Assembly (NCBI RefSeq): GCF_029867415.1
Contig: NW_026706260.1
Span: forward strand, 167,775-231,774
Origin: Vicia villosa
Lineage: Eukaryota > Streptophyta > Magnoliopsida > Fabales > Fabaceae
Direction: 5' to 3'
DNA: 64,000 nucleotides
Shown: one piece after another, positions 1 to 10,354 of the stretch
How the letters are laid out: each line of letters begins with the position of its first letter
Numbering within the stretch: position 1 is the stretch's first letter
Notes under the pieces: generated by a model
Database searches by the model: none
What the model was told of the DNA's origin: nothing
Seen by the model: the letters and a program-made list of their open reading frames with translations, nothing else
Program-made: the position numbers and the translations under genes

Positions 1-147
1 CCTGTTATTACTAACGTTTCATTGTCTAAGTTGATTCAGAGTCTCTTTAAAAGTAAAACAGTTGTAACCGGCTTTCCAGATGGTAAACACGTGTTCACTA
101 TTTTTAGAAAAGCATGCGTGCAGTTGAGGGGACGCCTACTTAGGTAA
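1..147 (+). CDS. C-terminal tail of an element A reading frame (probable accessory/env-like ORF)
   Basis: Frame 1 is open from the left edge for 48 codons and stops at TAA 145-147. In SIRE-type elements the last reading frame before the 3' untranslated region is a fast-evolving env-like ORF of unproven function, and the position fits that. The 48 residues are basic (several K and R) and show no motif I recognise. They do not clearly match the C-terminus of the corresponding frame in element C (ends 9354). A pol (RNase H) C-terminus is an alternative I cannot exclude. Confidence is limited because only 147 bases are visible. Confidence 0.35.
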   Translation, partial: PVITNVSLSKLIQSLFKSKTVVTGFPDGKHVFTIFRKACVQLRGRLLR

Positions 148-1409
148 CTGTGCTAATCACTTCATTTGTCATAAGTCTCTCTCCTCATGTCACGTAACAT
201 TAAATGCCATTCATCATTTCAGTTTATTTCTTTTTCTTTTTATATTCTTCAAACGTTTCTTTTCCCTCTTTTTATTTCTCTCTCTCTTTGCATTCATTGT
301 CATCTTAGATTGAGTCTTAGTTGTTTTGTTTTCGTTTTTTGCTTTGCTGCATCTGTTTTGTGCATCTTCTCTTGCTTATCCTCTTGTACTTCTGTACTTC
401 TGTCTTCTTGAGCCTAAATGAAAGTTATCTTTTTCTTCCATCTGTTTCCTTTTGTTTTACATCTGAATCCTTTATATTCTTTTTGATGTTATGACAAAAA
501 GGGGGAGAAAATGTGATAAATGATCTGACTAATATTATCAGCTACCGAGTAAAAAGACCCCACATTTCTAACAAGAACTTGTAAGTTCTGTGTTGTTTAA
601 GTGTTGATTTGCAGGAATTAAAGATCCTCTTCAAAACTCAACATGAGAAGTAAAATCATGAGGAGAAGCAAGTCTAAAGAATCAAGCTCTTGGATTCTTG
701 AAGCAAACTGAGAGCTATGAAGCTTCAGAATCAAAAGCAAGAAGCAAGAAGGAAGAATGTTCAGATATTCTGATGATAGAATATGCTCTGAAACATTATG
801 TCCATTTGTTCTGATACACATCATGTGGCTCTGATACATATTATGTGTTCTGACTCATTCATGCTGACTTTTGTCGTTTAGCGTTGTTCTGTAACATTTC
901 AGGATGTAGAGATGCTTTGATGATGCTCTGGTACATTCAAAAATGTTCTGATACAATCTAGCATGAAGTGATGTAAGAAGAAATTCAAGCTCTGAAGCTG
1001 TCCTGATGGAAGCAAGAATCAGAAGCTGTGAATGTTCTGAAGATCAAAGAAATTCAAGTTCTGAAGCTGTCCGATGGAAGCAAGAATCAGAAGCTGTGAA
1101 TGTTCTGAGGATCTAAAGAAATTCAAAGTTCTGAAGCTGTCCTATGGAAGCAAGAATCAGAAGTCATGAATGTTCTGAAGATCAAGCATATGTGAATGTC
1201 TCTACTGAAATACTCAGGGAAGTCTTTTATCATTAAAATTCTTCTAGTACTTATTTCAGGGGGAGATTATCTATCTCAGGGGGAGACACATTCACACATT
1301 ATCTATATGCTTATGCTTTAGCTGTGTAATTGTCTTTAGCCGTCTGTTATTCTGATTGCAAATTCATATCATTTATATATGTTTTTGTCATCATCAAAAA
1401 GGGGGAGAT
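148..1409 (+). other. 3' untranslated region of element A with several polypurine motifs
   Basis: No coding sequence is supported here. The region begins T-rich (about 220-480), then carries a first PPT-like motif AAAAAGGGGGAGAAAA (496-511), further AGGGGGAGA motifs near 1258-1290, and the functional-looking PPT at about 1396-1409. It corresponds to 9355-10354 of element C. Multiple PPT copies before the 3' LTR are a known trait of Sireviruses. Confidence 0.7.
981..1187 (+). repeat. Three tandem copies of a 69-bp unit in the element A 3' region
   Basis: Units start at 981, 1050 and 1119 with AAATTCAAG and continue through GAAGCTGTCC, GGAAGCAAGAATCAGAAG and GAATGTTCTGA. Element C has a single copy of this unit (about 10034-10100), so the triplication is specific to A or was lost in C. 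Confidence 0.8.
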
Positions 1410-1995
1410 TGTTAGAACAAGATTTGTTCTGATCAATATTCTTAGTTTTGATGATAACAAGGATATGAATTTTGTATGAGATAATGTGGTACTCTAATAC
1501 ACTGCAATTTCCCTTTCAGGAAATATATAAAGAGTATGCACAAATCAGCGCTCAGAAGCTTTGACTCAGAAGGTTCAGCATGCAACATTAGAACATGGTC
1601 TGGCAAGACATCTGAAGATGGTCAAAGCAGAATCAGAACATGGGTCTATGGAAGCATCAGAAGAACTTGAGTTCAGAAGCAGAAGCACTGAAGTTCTCAT
1701 GGTATCACGCTCAAAAGCACTTCAAGGTCAGAAGACAAGAAGATGCTCTGCACCAAGCTGTTTGACTCTGATGATATTCAAACGTTGTATACACAAACGT
1801 CAGATCAGAAGCAAGTACAAGATGGCAGGCTACGCTGACTGACAAAAGGAACGTTAGAAGCTATTAAAGGCAACGTCAGTAGACACAGCGTAAACAAGGC
1901 TCGAGGTAGTTGACAAAAGAGTGAAACATTAAATGCAATGTTGTACGGAATACGCAAAGCATTAAATGCTCCCAACGGTCATCTTCTCAAGTGCC

Positions 1996-2003
1996 TATAA
2001 GTA
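1996..2003 (+). promoter_or_regulatory. TATA-like box of the element A LTR
   Basis: TATAAGTA at the position where both LTRs of element C carry TATAAATA. One base has changed from the better match, so this LTR promoter may be weakened. Assignment is by position and homology. Confidence 0.5.
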
Positions 2004-2228
2004 TGAAGTTCTGAGGAGAAGCAAAGTTACCGAATCTGCTAATAATAAACTTGCTGAAACGCTGTTCAAATCAAAGCTCAGAAACTTCATCTTCATCAAA
2101 GCTCACTACATTGCTGTTGTAATATATTAGTGAGATTAAGCTTAAACTTTAAGAGAAATATCACTGTTGTGATTATAGCTTTTCAGAAGCATTGTAATAC
2201 TCTTAGAATTTGATTACATTAATTTGTA

Positions 2229-2425
2229 AGTAACTAGAGTGATCAAGTGTGATCAGGATACTCTAGGAAGTCTTAGTTTGTGTCTAAGCAGTTGTAACTA
2301 GAGTGATCACGTGGTGGTCATGATACTCTAGAAAGTCTTAGCTTGTGTCTAACCAATTGTTCCTAGAGTGATCAGGTTGTGATCAGGATACTCTAGAAGA
2401 CTTAGTCGCGGGCTAAGTGGAAAAC
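2229..2425 (+). repeat. Triplicated palindromic LTR segment (64-65 bp period)
   Basis: Units start at 2234, 2298 and 2363 with CTAGAGT. Each contains CTAGAGT ... ACTCTAG (7-bp arms), an inner pair of TGATCA-like sites, and then a second hairpin of the type CTTAG-(7 nt)-CTAAG. Element C LTRs have only one copy (about 6276-6335 and 11185-11242). Palindromes in LTRs are typical of Sireviruses. Confidence 0.8.
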
Positions 2426-2626
2426 CATTGTAATCTGTTGAGATTAGTGGATTAAATCCTCAGGTGAGGTAAATCACTCCAAGGGGGTGGACTGGAGTAG
2501 TTTAGTTAACAACGAACCAGGATAAAAATAACTGTGCAAATTGTTTTTATCGTTCAAGTTTTTAGACTACACTTATTCAAACCCCCCCTTTCTAAGTGTT
2601 TTTCTATCCTTCACCATTAATCGTGA

Positions 2627-2925
2627 TGATCAATAGGTTTGATCACCATAATTAACAAATAAAATAAAGAATTGCTAATTATTCTAATCGATTGATTCGA
2701 TTATCACCGTTAGCAAATTGATGTGTTTTATTAAATAAATTATTTATCGTTAACCATCGTAATCAATTGGTTTGATTAAAACGATTAACGAATTAAGGAG
2801 GGATTACTAATCATCGTAACCAATTGAATCGATTAAAACCCTTTAGTAAATAAACCTATTTGAATTACATTATTTAATTAATTAAATAATTGATTATTAA
2901 TCACCGCGATCGATTAATTCGATCG
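2627..2925. repeat. Five hairpin units with 7-bp arms and 5-nt loops
   Basis: Units at 2627-2645 (TGATCAA-TAGGT-TTGATCA), 2685-2703 (TAATCGA-TTGAT-TCGATTA), 2760-2778 (TAATCAA-TTGGT-TTGATTA), 2817-2835 (TAACCAA-TTGAA-TCGATTA) and 2907-2925 (CGATCGA-TTAAT-TCGATCG). Four are perfect. The fourth pairs fully only with G-U wobbles, and only on the minus (sense) strand. Arms differ between units but stay complementary. The units sit in a diverged 44-bp-like tandem repeat. Confidence 0.75.
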
Positions 2926-3235
2926 AAACGAATGATAAATAAATCTTAATATTAAATTATCCTAATTAATCTAATTTTTTTATGTCAAAATTTATAAATA
3001 TAAAAATATATTAAGTTTAATTAAAAGATAAAATAAAAAGAAAATAAAAATAAATAAAAACCTGGGCGTGATCCTGTGTGGTAGCTCTGTGAATGTCCAT
3101 GGTGGAGTTGCAGGTCCCGGGCGTCAGATCAAGAGTGATGAACATCCAACAACACAGATCTGAAGACGTACAGTAGGTCCCTTATGTGAGCGCTGCATAG
3201 GATCTGTTAAAGAAAATCCTGGAAAAAAAACCTGC

Positions 3236-3311
3236 GTAGAGTGGGGATTGAACCCAGGCCGGATTAGTTACTAAGACGCTCACGTTACCACTTGTTCCAC
3301 TCTATTGGTTA
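3236..3311 (-). other. tRNA-like / tRNA-derived segment
   Basis: On the minus strand the stretch carries a box-B-like GGTTCAATCCC near its 3' end and an A-box-like TGGTAACGTGAGC about 30 bases upstream. It is bounded by AGAGTGG and CCACTCT, which are perfectly complementary over 7 bases. It does not fold into a proper cloverleaf by eye: the T stem and the acceptor arm compete for the same bases. It is best read as a decayed tRNA or a tRNA-derived SINE head embedded in LTR sequence. Confidence 0.3.
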
Positions 3312-3851
3312 GATAATAAAAGGGAAATAATAAATTAAATAAGAAAACGTTATAATGGGCGAAGTCAAAAAAGTCAATTAACGTGGGGACCACATGACCG
3401 GATTGATCCAATCGCTGCGAGAGAGAGCCCCAACTTTGACCAGCGAACCACATCAAGCCAACGCACGGTCAAGCTTTCAACGCTCCATGTCATCGTCTTC
3501 ATCCTTTAACCCTGCGGAGTTGCCTGCGGATTTCCCTACGCATTTTCCTGCGGATTATCCTTCGTTTTTCTGCAACATCAAAACTCAAACATAACACGTT
3601 AACTATGCAAAGATAATGCCCAGATTACCTAAACCAGCCCTCCTGAGTTCAATGATGGTGTTAGTTTGGCGTGTAAACGCGCGCAAGTATGAGAACGAAA
3701 GCAAAGCTTTCGTGAGCCCTAGCTATGGTGGCTCGAATTTCACACGTAAGAACTCCCATCCAATGATCCAGATCTTCTTAAAATATCATCAGAAACTCAA
3801 AGAAACTGTTAGATTAAATTAACACATAATCTTTAGGGTTGCGAGTCTTGT

Positions 3852-3875
3852 AATATATATATATATATATATATA
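3852..3875. repeat. TA dinucleotide run
   Basis: An uninterrupted AT/TA microsatellite, followed by a near-duplicate of its flank (GAGTCTTGTAATATATATA recurs at about 3897-3915). It lies within the 3' LTR of element B. Confidence 0.85.
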
Positions 3876-5093
3876 GAGTAATATATATTATGTTGTGAGT
3901 CTTGTAATATATATAGAGAGTACTTTAGGGTTGGAAGTTTGAAAGAAAAATAATCTTTGATTGAAGAAAAATTTTAAGAAAATCTTTGATTGAATTTTGC
4001 ATGAAATATTTCTATCTTTGTCTCAATATTGCATCCAATCTTATTTACCACGAAATTTGATCAATAATCCTAGTATTTGGATGATTGGATTTGATTGGGA
4101 ATCAAGGCTTTGATTTAAAACTAATTATAAGTAATTTTATATGATTTATTAATATTTAAATGAATATAAATTCAAATAAATAAAATAAATACTATAAAAA
4201 AGAAATAATTAGTTTAGGAACACTCATAAAGCCCATAGGCACGTTTGGAATCCATATTTTAGGCCCATTGATTCAAAAACCCAAAATTCTTCATTTTGCA
4301 TTAGGTGCATTTTCTCAAAATTGCCCAACTTGTGCAAGCCATAACTCCTTCAATTTTTATCATATGGAGGTGTTCTAGGACTTTTTGGAAAGCTCAATAT
4401 GTCCTTTACAAGCCACTTTAGAACACTTTTTGCATTTGAGGATTTTATCTTGATGATATAGCTCTTGACAAAACTAGCTTTTTGCGGGCTTCTAGAAGGA
4501 CCTGTAATGTTTTGACTTATATCTCTTATGCGGAAGCATTTCTTGACCTTGGGCCCAACATCAAAGTTGTAGAGAATTTAATTTCCTTCAAAATTAACTT
4601 TGGATTGGAAATTTCTGATGAACCATGTGAAAGTTATGGTTGGTTAAAGTTCAGTTGACTTTTAGTCTAAAAACCCTAATTTAGAAGCTTTGAGTTTTGT
4701 TGATTTCTGAACTTTTCTTGATGAATCATGATCAAAACTTGATCAAATGATGAATATAACCTCAAAATTTTGATGTTGACCAAAAATCAGGAGTTTTGAC
4801 TGCATGTTGACCACAGTTGACTTTTAGGTCAAACTATTTGATCGTTGATCATTTGAGCTTTTACTTGAGCAAACTTGTACTGTGACGCTTGAAACTTGGC
4901 ATGAGGATTCTTTGAAGCATATAGGAAGCCATGAGGTCCTCTTGAGTCCTTGGAAGTCCAAATTACTTGAGAGAAGTCAAAACCCTAGTTGGAGGCTTGT
5001 TGTTTAGGAGATAAATAAGTGTGCCCAATTCTTGTGTAGTCTTGAGCAGTTGAAGAAATGTTAAAATATAATGGGCAAATTTTGGGGTATGAA

Positions 5094-5108
5094 AGCTTCC
5101 TCTGTTCA
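5094..5108 (-). promoter_or_regulatory. Polypurine tract of element B (degenerate)
   Basis: Minus-strand GAACAGAGGAAGCT directly before the LTR start. The equivalent sites in G, H and I read AATAGGGGCA, so this copy is eroded. It is identified by position next to the LTR and by homology. Confidence 0.55.
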
Positions 5109-5289
5109 ATCTTCTTATACCCGAGGATGCAAATTTGCTTGTTTGCCTATTGTAATTCGAAGGTGGAAGAGGATTGAACACTAGAATACCCAGAAATTTG
5201 CACTTGCCGATGCGGGAAATAGTGCTGGAGATGGGCTTAAAGATGCCATCCAGGTATTGGCAGCATGTTATCGGAGATGTGCTTAAGGA
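5109..5289 (-). other. Untranslated sequence of element B next to the PPT
   Basis: No coding sequence. The stretch is homologous to 61417-61620 of element I (shared AGATGGGCTT, GATGCCA and GGCAG blocks), which supports the kinship of B and I. Confidence 0.6.
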
Positions 5290-5445
5290 TTCCATCTAAC
5301 AGTGATGCTTGTCAGAAGTCTGAGGGGTCATGCTTCCCAGGGTGTGTAAGTGATAGAATTCCTGGTCGTCTGGGGTTCAAGCTTCTAGAACGTATACCAG
5401 ACGTAGCAGTTCAGAATATCCGGGGTTCAAGCTTCTAGAGTACAA
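5290..5445. repeat. Left part of the element B tandem array (49/50-bp units)
   Basis: Three units of the same repeat as 11443-11905, with cores such as TCCGGGGTTCAAGCTTCTAGA. The array was split by the insertion of element C, whose target duplicate TACAA occupies 5441-5445. Confidence 0.8.
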
Positions 5446-6532
5446 TGTTAGAACAAGAATTGTTCTGATCAATATTCTTAGTTTTGATGATAACAATGTA
5501 TATGAATTTTGCTTAAGACAATGTGGTACTCTAATCCTATGCAATTTCCATTTCAGGAAATATATAAAGAGTATGCACAAAATCAGCGCAAGAAGCACTG
5601 ACTCAGAAGGTTCAGTATGCAACATCAGAACATGCTCTCGCAAGACATCAGAAGATGGTCAAGCAAAATCAGAACATGGTCTATTGAAGCATCAGAAGAA
5701 CTTGAGATCAGAAGCAGAAGCACTGAAGTTCTCATGGTATCACGCTAGAATCACTTCAAGGTCAAAAGACAAGAAGATGCTCTGCACCGAGCTGTTTGAC
5801 TCTGATTAATTCAAACGTTGTATCTACAAATATCAGATTAGAAGTAAGTACAAGATGTCAGGCTACGCTGACTGACAAAAGGAACGTTAGAAGCTATTAA
5901 AGGCAAAGTCAGTAAAAGCAGCAAAAGCAAGGCTCGAGGTAGTTGACAAAAGAGTGAAACATTAAATGCAATGCTGTACGGATCACGCAACGCATTAAAT
6001 GCTCCCAACGGTCATCTTCTCAAAACGCCTATAAATAGTGAAGTTCTGATCAGAAACAAGGTTACAACACTTAACGCAAACAACTCTGCTCAAACTTGCT
6101 GAAATGCCGCTGAATCAAAAGCTATCAAACTTCATCTTCAAACTCACTTCATTGTAATATCTTAGTGAGATTTAAGCTTAGAACTTAAGAGAAATATCAC
6201 AGTTGTGATTATAGCTTATTAAGAAGCATTGTAATACTCTTGTAAGAATTTGTTTACATTCATTTGTAAAAGGTTCCTAGAGTGATCAAGGTGTGATCAG
6301 AATACTCTAGAAGACTTAGAGGGTATCTAAGTGGAAAACCATTGTAATCAAGATTGATTAGTGGATTAAATCCTCAGGTGAGGTAAATCACTCTAAGGGG
6401 GTGGACTGGTGTAGTTTCGTTAACAACGAACCAGGATAAAAATCATTGTGCAATTGTTTTTATCTTAAGAGTTTTTAATGTCATACTTATTCAACCCCCC
6501 CCCCCCCTTTCTAAGTGTTTTTCTATCCTTCA
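5446..6532 (+). repeat. 5' LTR of element C
   Basis: It begins TGTTAGAACAAGAATTG and ends TCTATCCTTCA. A TATAAATA box lies at 6030-6037. A run of 13 C begins at 6495, compared with a shorter C run in the 3' LTR (11406-11412). One copy of the CTAGAGT ... ACTCTAG palindrome and an ACTTAG-(7 nt)-CTAAGT hairpin are present. Confidence 0.93.
6030..6037 (+). promoter_or_regulatory. TATA box of the element C 5' LTR
   Basis: TATAAATA about 585 bases into the LTR, with the same box at 10939-10946 in the 3' LTR. It is the best core promoter candidate for the element transcript. Confidence 0.7.
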
Positions 6533-6533
6533 A

Positions 6534-6549
6534 TTGGCATCAGAGTGCC
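6534..6549 (+). promoter_or_regulatory. Primer binding site of element C (initiator tRNA-Met type)
   Basis: TTGGCATCAGAGTGCC begins two bases after the 5' LTR. It resembles the plant initiator-Met site TGGTATCAGAGC with two differences, as expected for a Ty1/copia element. Confidence 0.75.
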
Positions 6550-6615
6550 GATTCTAAGGTGCAAGCACTTAACCGTATTAGAAAAGATTCAGGAAGAGAA
6601 AAACACAACGTTTAG

Positions 6616-7206
6616 ATTGCTGGTGAAACTCCAACAACTACATCTACATCTGGCTCTGCTGGGCAATACAATGGAAATGGTAACAATGGTTACACTAGAC
6701 CACCAGTATTCGATGGTGAAAACTTTGAATATTTGAAAGATAAACTTGAAAGTTACTTTCTTGGTTTAGATGGTGACTTATGGGATCTTCTGGTGGATGG
6801 TTACAAACATCCAGTGAAAGCTAGTGGTGCAAAGCTGACAAGACAAGAAATGAGTGATGATCAAAAGAAGCAATTCAAAAATCATCACAAGTCAAGGACG
6901 GTTTTGCTGAATGCTATCTCTCACGCTGAATATGAGAAGATATCTAACAGGGAAACTGCCCATGATATATATGAATCATTGAAAATGACTCATGAGGGAA
7001 ATGCTCAAGTCAAGGAGACTAAAGCTCTTGCCTTGATCCAGAAATATGAAGCCTTCAAGATGCAGGATGATGAAAACATTGAGAAAATGTTCTCAAGATT
7101 TCAAACGCTAACTGCTGAATTAAGAGTTCTTGATAAGGGATATACTAAAGTTGATCATGTCAAGAAGATCATCAAAAGCTTGCCCAGAAGAATGCCAATA
7201 CCTTGA
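6616..7206 (+). pseudogene. Truncated gag of element C (copia gag / UBN2-type)
   Basis: The frame is open from 6616 to the stop at 7204-7206 and has the copia gag look: a PPVFDGENFEY-KDKLESYFLGLD-like N-terminal block, then a helical capsid-type region ending near KKIIKSLP. The zinc knuckle that should follow is absent because the sequence jumps to a different ORF at about 7195-7206. There is no in-frame ATG. A TAG at 6613-6615 is followed by ATT GCT GGT GAA, so the original start was probably ATG at 6616, mutated to ATT (inference). Gag would form the particle that packages the RNA. This copy is N-terminal capsid only, so the protein may have to come from a relative. Family assignment is confident; activity is doubtful. 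Confidence 0.8.
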
Positions 7207-9354
7207 TAAAGATGAGTCTCATTGAAGTTATTGGAAATTTTCCTCAACCTATTCCAGGAGTCAGATTCAGAAGAAGACCTGTACTAGCTGAGTTTGAAGC
7301 GTTCTTCTTAAATGAGCAACCAGATATTAAAGTTAAGTATATGAACACTATCAAGAAAGACAGTCAGAAAGCCTCAACTTCTAAGCCTGTTGCTTCAGAA
7401 GATGTTTCAGAAGCTGCTCCAGAAGTTGCTGCCAAGAAAGAAAGAAGGACAAAGCGTAAGTTTGATCGTCCTTCTGTCATTGAGGAGAAAAATAATCAAG
7501 AAGAAATTGCTGCAGTTGTTGATGAAAATATTGCTGTGGAAGAAGCTGTAGTTGAAGAAAATCAAGAAGCTTTAGTTGAAAATGAGAATGTAGAACAAGA
7601 AGCTGCTGAGAAAAAGAATAAGAAGAGGAAGTCGAAGAAAGAAAAGAAAGCAGAGGATGAGAAGGAAGTAGAAAAGAAGAAAAGGAAGAAAAATAAAAAG
7701 AAAAAGGAAGTTGTTGCTTAAGAAGAAGTGATTCAAGAAGCTGTGAATCAGCAAGAAGTAGAAGTGAATAAGGAAGAACAACAGAAGGAAACTTCCAGAA
7801 AGAGAGAAATTGCTCTGGGGAAGGTAAGGTCTGTTTATGAGAAGAAGAAGAGAAAAGACTTGAAGCTGACTCTGAAGGGTCTCAGAAGAAATCCAAAGGT
7901 ATACATATTTCTGAGCCTGACTCTGTTTCTGTTTTAAATTCGGAATCTGTACCAACAGAAGTTCCCCAACATTCTCAACCAGAAAATCAACCACAAACAG
8001 CCCCTGTTGAATCCCCTCAACCTACCAATATTCTCACCCTCCTTCTTCACCCATTACCAATGTTCTTACTACTCCTCCTTCACTCACAACCAACACTGCT
8101 TCTGACCATCCCCTTGATACTCTCGTTCTTGATATCCAACCCCTTCAAACCCTTTTTCCTCCTCACTCAAATGTCTCCACTTCTCAACCTCCTCCTCATG
8201 CTAACTATGAACCAATTGTGACCCCCTCTCAAAATAATCCCATTGCTAACCCTGTCACCAACAATTCACCAGAATCAGAATCTAAAAGTACTGGTTCTTT
8301 GGCTCAATTGTTTCGTGAATGTAACTTCACTCGAAAACCCCGTCCTGAACCTAAGCTTGTGGTGTTGGATGCTGAGTCAGAAGAAGTAGAATCTCTACTT
8401 TCTCTTGATAGAGAACCCCAACCCTACTTCTTTCTGAACCCAGACTCTGCTATCACCAGACTCAAATCCCGCCGGGAATTTTCTGTTGGTGTACGTTTTG
8501 AATGGTTAAAACTAAGAATGCAGACAGGTTTAGAGACATTGAAGGCCGCACATCATGCCAGGATGGATGATGTTAAAATGAGAAATCTCTGGAGGATCTT
8601 CAGAAGGAAGATGAACTATGAGTTCTGGAAGCTTCAGAAGGCGTGTGAAGCAGAAGCTCCAGGTCATCTTGGCTTTCTGAGATCATATGAAGAATTCTGG
8701 GTCAGTCATCTCAAGTGCAGATATTTTTTTGAAGAAAAGGAATTTATTGATGAACTTGCAGAAAATGTATCTGACCAAGCGCCTTGTCTTACCATGGTTG
8801 TGTGGAAGCCCCCATATTTTGTTCTGACTGGAGATTTTCAGTCTATATTCAACTGGCTAAGGGAGAATCCCTCAGAAGAAGCACCAAATATGGTATATCC
8901 AGCTGTTGAATATCCATCAGAAGTTGCTGCTCCCACTCCACCAAAGAATCTGGCTGCAATTCTTCAGGCTCTAGAGAATGGAGATTCTGATCTTCCTGCT
9001 CCAGATTATTCTGAAGATGCTTCTATGGTAGAAGCTGATGCTGAGAAACAAGCTGATGAGAATCATCCTGCTGAGAAACTTCCTGTTGAGGAAAATCAAG
9101 ATGATGTTCTCACGTTAGATGCTGCTGTTGAGCATGCTATTCCACTGAATGAAGGCTGTGAAGCTTCTTCTGGTGAACTCTCTCTTCTGGTGAAGACTAT
9201 GGAGGTTCTTCAAAAGAATCAAGCTGATCTAGCTTCTTGCTTGGATAAGCATGAAGACACTCACACTGAGTTTTGCTCAATCATGAAGAAGCAATCAAAA
9301 AGCACTTATGAGATTCAAGGCCTTCTAGCCAAGATAGTCTCTAGGCTAGGCTAG
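7203..9354 (+). pseudogene. Long accessory (env-like) ORF of element C, interrupted
   Basis: One coding region can be followed from 7203 to the stop at 9352-9354. It has an in-frame TAA (7719-7721) and two frame changes (near 7890 and 8028). In order it encodes a short N-terminal block, a highly charged Lys/Glu-rich stretch with basic clusters (about 7430-7890), a Pro/Ser/Thr/Gln-rich linker (about 7930-8290), a more globular region rich in W and F (about 8300-8880), an acidic linker, and a C-terminal helical part. No polymerase motif is present. Sireviruses often carry an env-like frame after pol, and the place fits, but I see no clear signal peptide or membrane helix. I infer an accessory protein of unknown function. 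The 378-codon stretch 8218-9354 has no stop. Confidence 0.6.
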
Positions 9355-10354
9355 TCGTAGTCTTTTTGGTCTTAGTTGTTTCTTGTTTCTTGCATCTGTT
9401 TCCTGCATATGTTTTATATCTTCTGATATATCTTTTGATGAATAAATGAAATCTTCTCTTCTCTCATATTGTCTGTTTTTTCATCTGAATCTTTTATGCT
9501 TTTTGATGTTATGACAAAAAGGGGGAGAAAACGTGATAATTGATTTGATTTATTATATCAGTTGCTGGGATTAAGTCTCAACATTTCTAACATTATTTGC
9601 AAGTTCTATGTCTTTGAGATTTTTGCAGGATTGAAGTCATTCTGAAAAAGCTCAACATGAGAAGCAAAGACATGGGGAAAAACAATTCTGTATAGAAACA
9701 TGCTCATGGAAATTGAAGCAAGCTTAGTGATGTGAAGCTTCAAGATCAGAAGCAAGAAGGAAGAATGTTCTGATATTCTCGTGGCAGAATATGCTTTAAC
9801 ACATTCTTATCCCTTATGTCCTGATACATATTATATGTTCTGATACATATTTCTTTTAAGAGCTGTTTGCTCTAATACATGTTCTTTCTTAAAAGAATAT
9901 TCTGATTCATTCATGCTCTGACTCTTGTTGTCTAGTTTGTTCTGAAACATTTCAGGATGTAAAGATGATCTGATGATGCTCTGGTACATTCAAGAATGTT
10001 CTGATACAATCAAGCATGCAATGATTCAAGAAGAAATTCAAAGCTCTGAAGCTGTCCTACGGAAGCAAGAAGCAGAAGCTCTGAATGTTCTGAAGTTCTA
10101 GGCATTTGTGAACGTCTCAACTGAAATGGAAAATACTTAGGGAAGTCTTTTATTTGTAAATTTCTTCCAGTATTTATTTCAGGGGGAGATTATTCATCTC
10201 AGGGGGAGATTGTTAATCTCAGGGGGAGACATATTCACACACTATGTTTATATGCTTATGCTATAACTGTGTAATTGTCTTTAGCCGTCTGATATTCTGA
10301 TTGCAAATTCATATCAATTATATATGTTTTTGTCATCATCAAAAAGGGGGAGAT
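9355..10354 (+). other. 3' untranslated region of element C with internal PPT copies
   Basis: There is no coding sequence. PPT-like motifs occur at 9516-9532 (AAAAAGGGGGAGAAAA), 10190-10199, 10200-10209, 10220-10229 and finally 10341-10354 next to the LTR. At 10200-10215 the motif is followed by TTGTTAA, mimicking the real PPT/LTR junction. One copy of the 69-bp unit triplicated in A lies near 10034-10100. Confidence 0.75.
10341..10354 (+). promoter_or_regulatory. Polypurine tract of element C
   Basis: AAAAAGGGGGAGAT immediately precedes the 3' LTR start TGTTAGAAC. It is the plus-strand priming site. Confidence 0.85.

Larger units (their letters stand above)
1..2613 (+). mobile_element. Element A: 3' part of a Sirevirus-type Ty1/copia retrotransposon
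   Basis: This is the 3' end of an element whose 5' part lies left of the window. It consists of a reading-frame tail (1-147), a 3' untranslated region with polypurine motifs, and a 3' LTR (1410-2613). The motif AAAAAGGGGGAGAT directly before TGTTAGAACAAG is the PPT/LTR junction of SIRE/Maximus-type Sireviruses. The LTR and 3' region match those of element C closely, so A and C belong to one family. The 5-bp target duplication would begin at 2614 (CCATT), but its partner is outside the window. The downstream flank resembles LTR sequence of element B, so A appears inserted in the 3' LTR of B. Confidence 0.85.
1410..2613 (+). repeat. 3' LTR of element A (1204 bp)
   Basis: The LTR starts TGTTAGAACAAG straight after the PPT and ends CTATCCTTCA, giving TG...CA ends. 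It matches the two LTRs of element C (1087 and 1083 bp). Much of the extra length comes from a triplication at 2229-2425. A TATA-like box TATAAGTA lies at 1996-2003, where element C has TATAAATA. A C-rich run precedes the 3' end. Confidence 0.9.
2614..5093 (-). repeat. 3' LTR of element B (partial, interrupted at 2613 by element A)
   Basis: The minus-strand start is a degenerate TTTCATACCCC at 5093. From about 4030 to 5093 it is nearly co-linear with the 5' LTR of B (16660-17805), including an almost identical last 150 bases. The segment near 3071-3120 (GATCCTGTGTGGTA) matches element I's LTR at 58894-58907, so the LTR continues downward to at least 2614. By comparison with the LTR of I, the U5-proximal 1.4 kb or so should lie to the left of element A, outside the window. 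It holds the hairpin array at 2627-2925, a tRNA-like stretch at 3236-3311 and a TA run. Confidence 0.6.

Noticed and set aside
3236..3311. Functional tRNA gene
   Set aside because: No proper cloverleaf: T-stem and acceptor pairing conflict and there is no clear anticodon arm.
3394..3822. Two short plus-strand frames (66 and 68 codons)
   Set aside because: No recognisable domain, and they lie in LTR sequence of element B.
7572..7994. 140-codon minus-strand frame
   Set aside because: Shadow of the Lys/Glu-rich accessory ORF of element C on the other strand, visible as Leu/Phe-rich low complexity.
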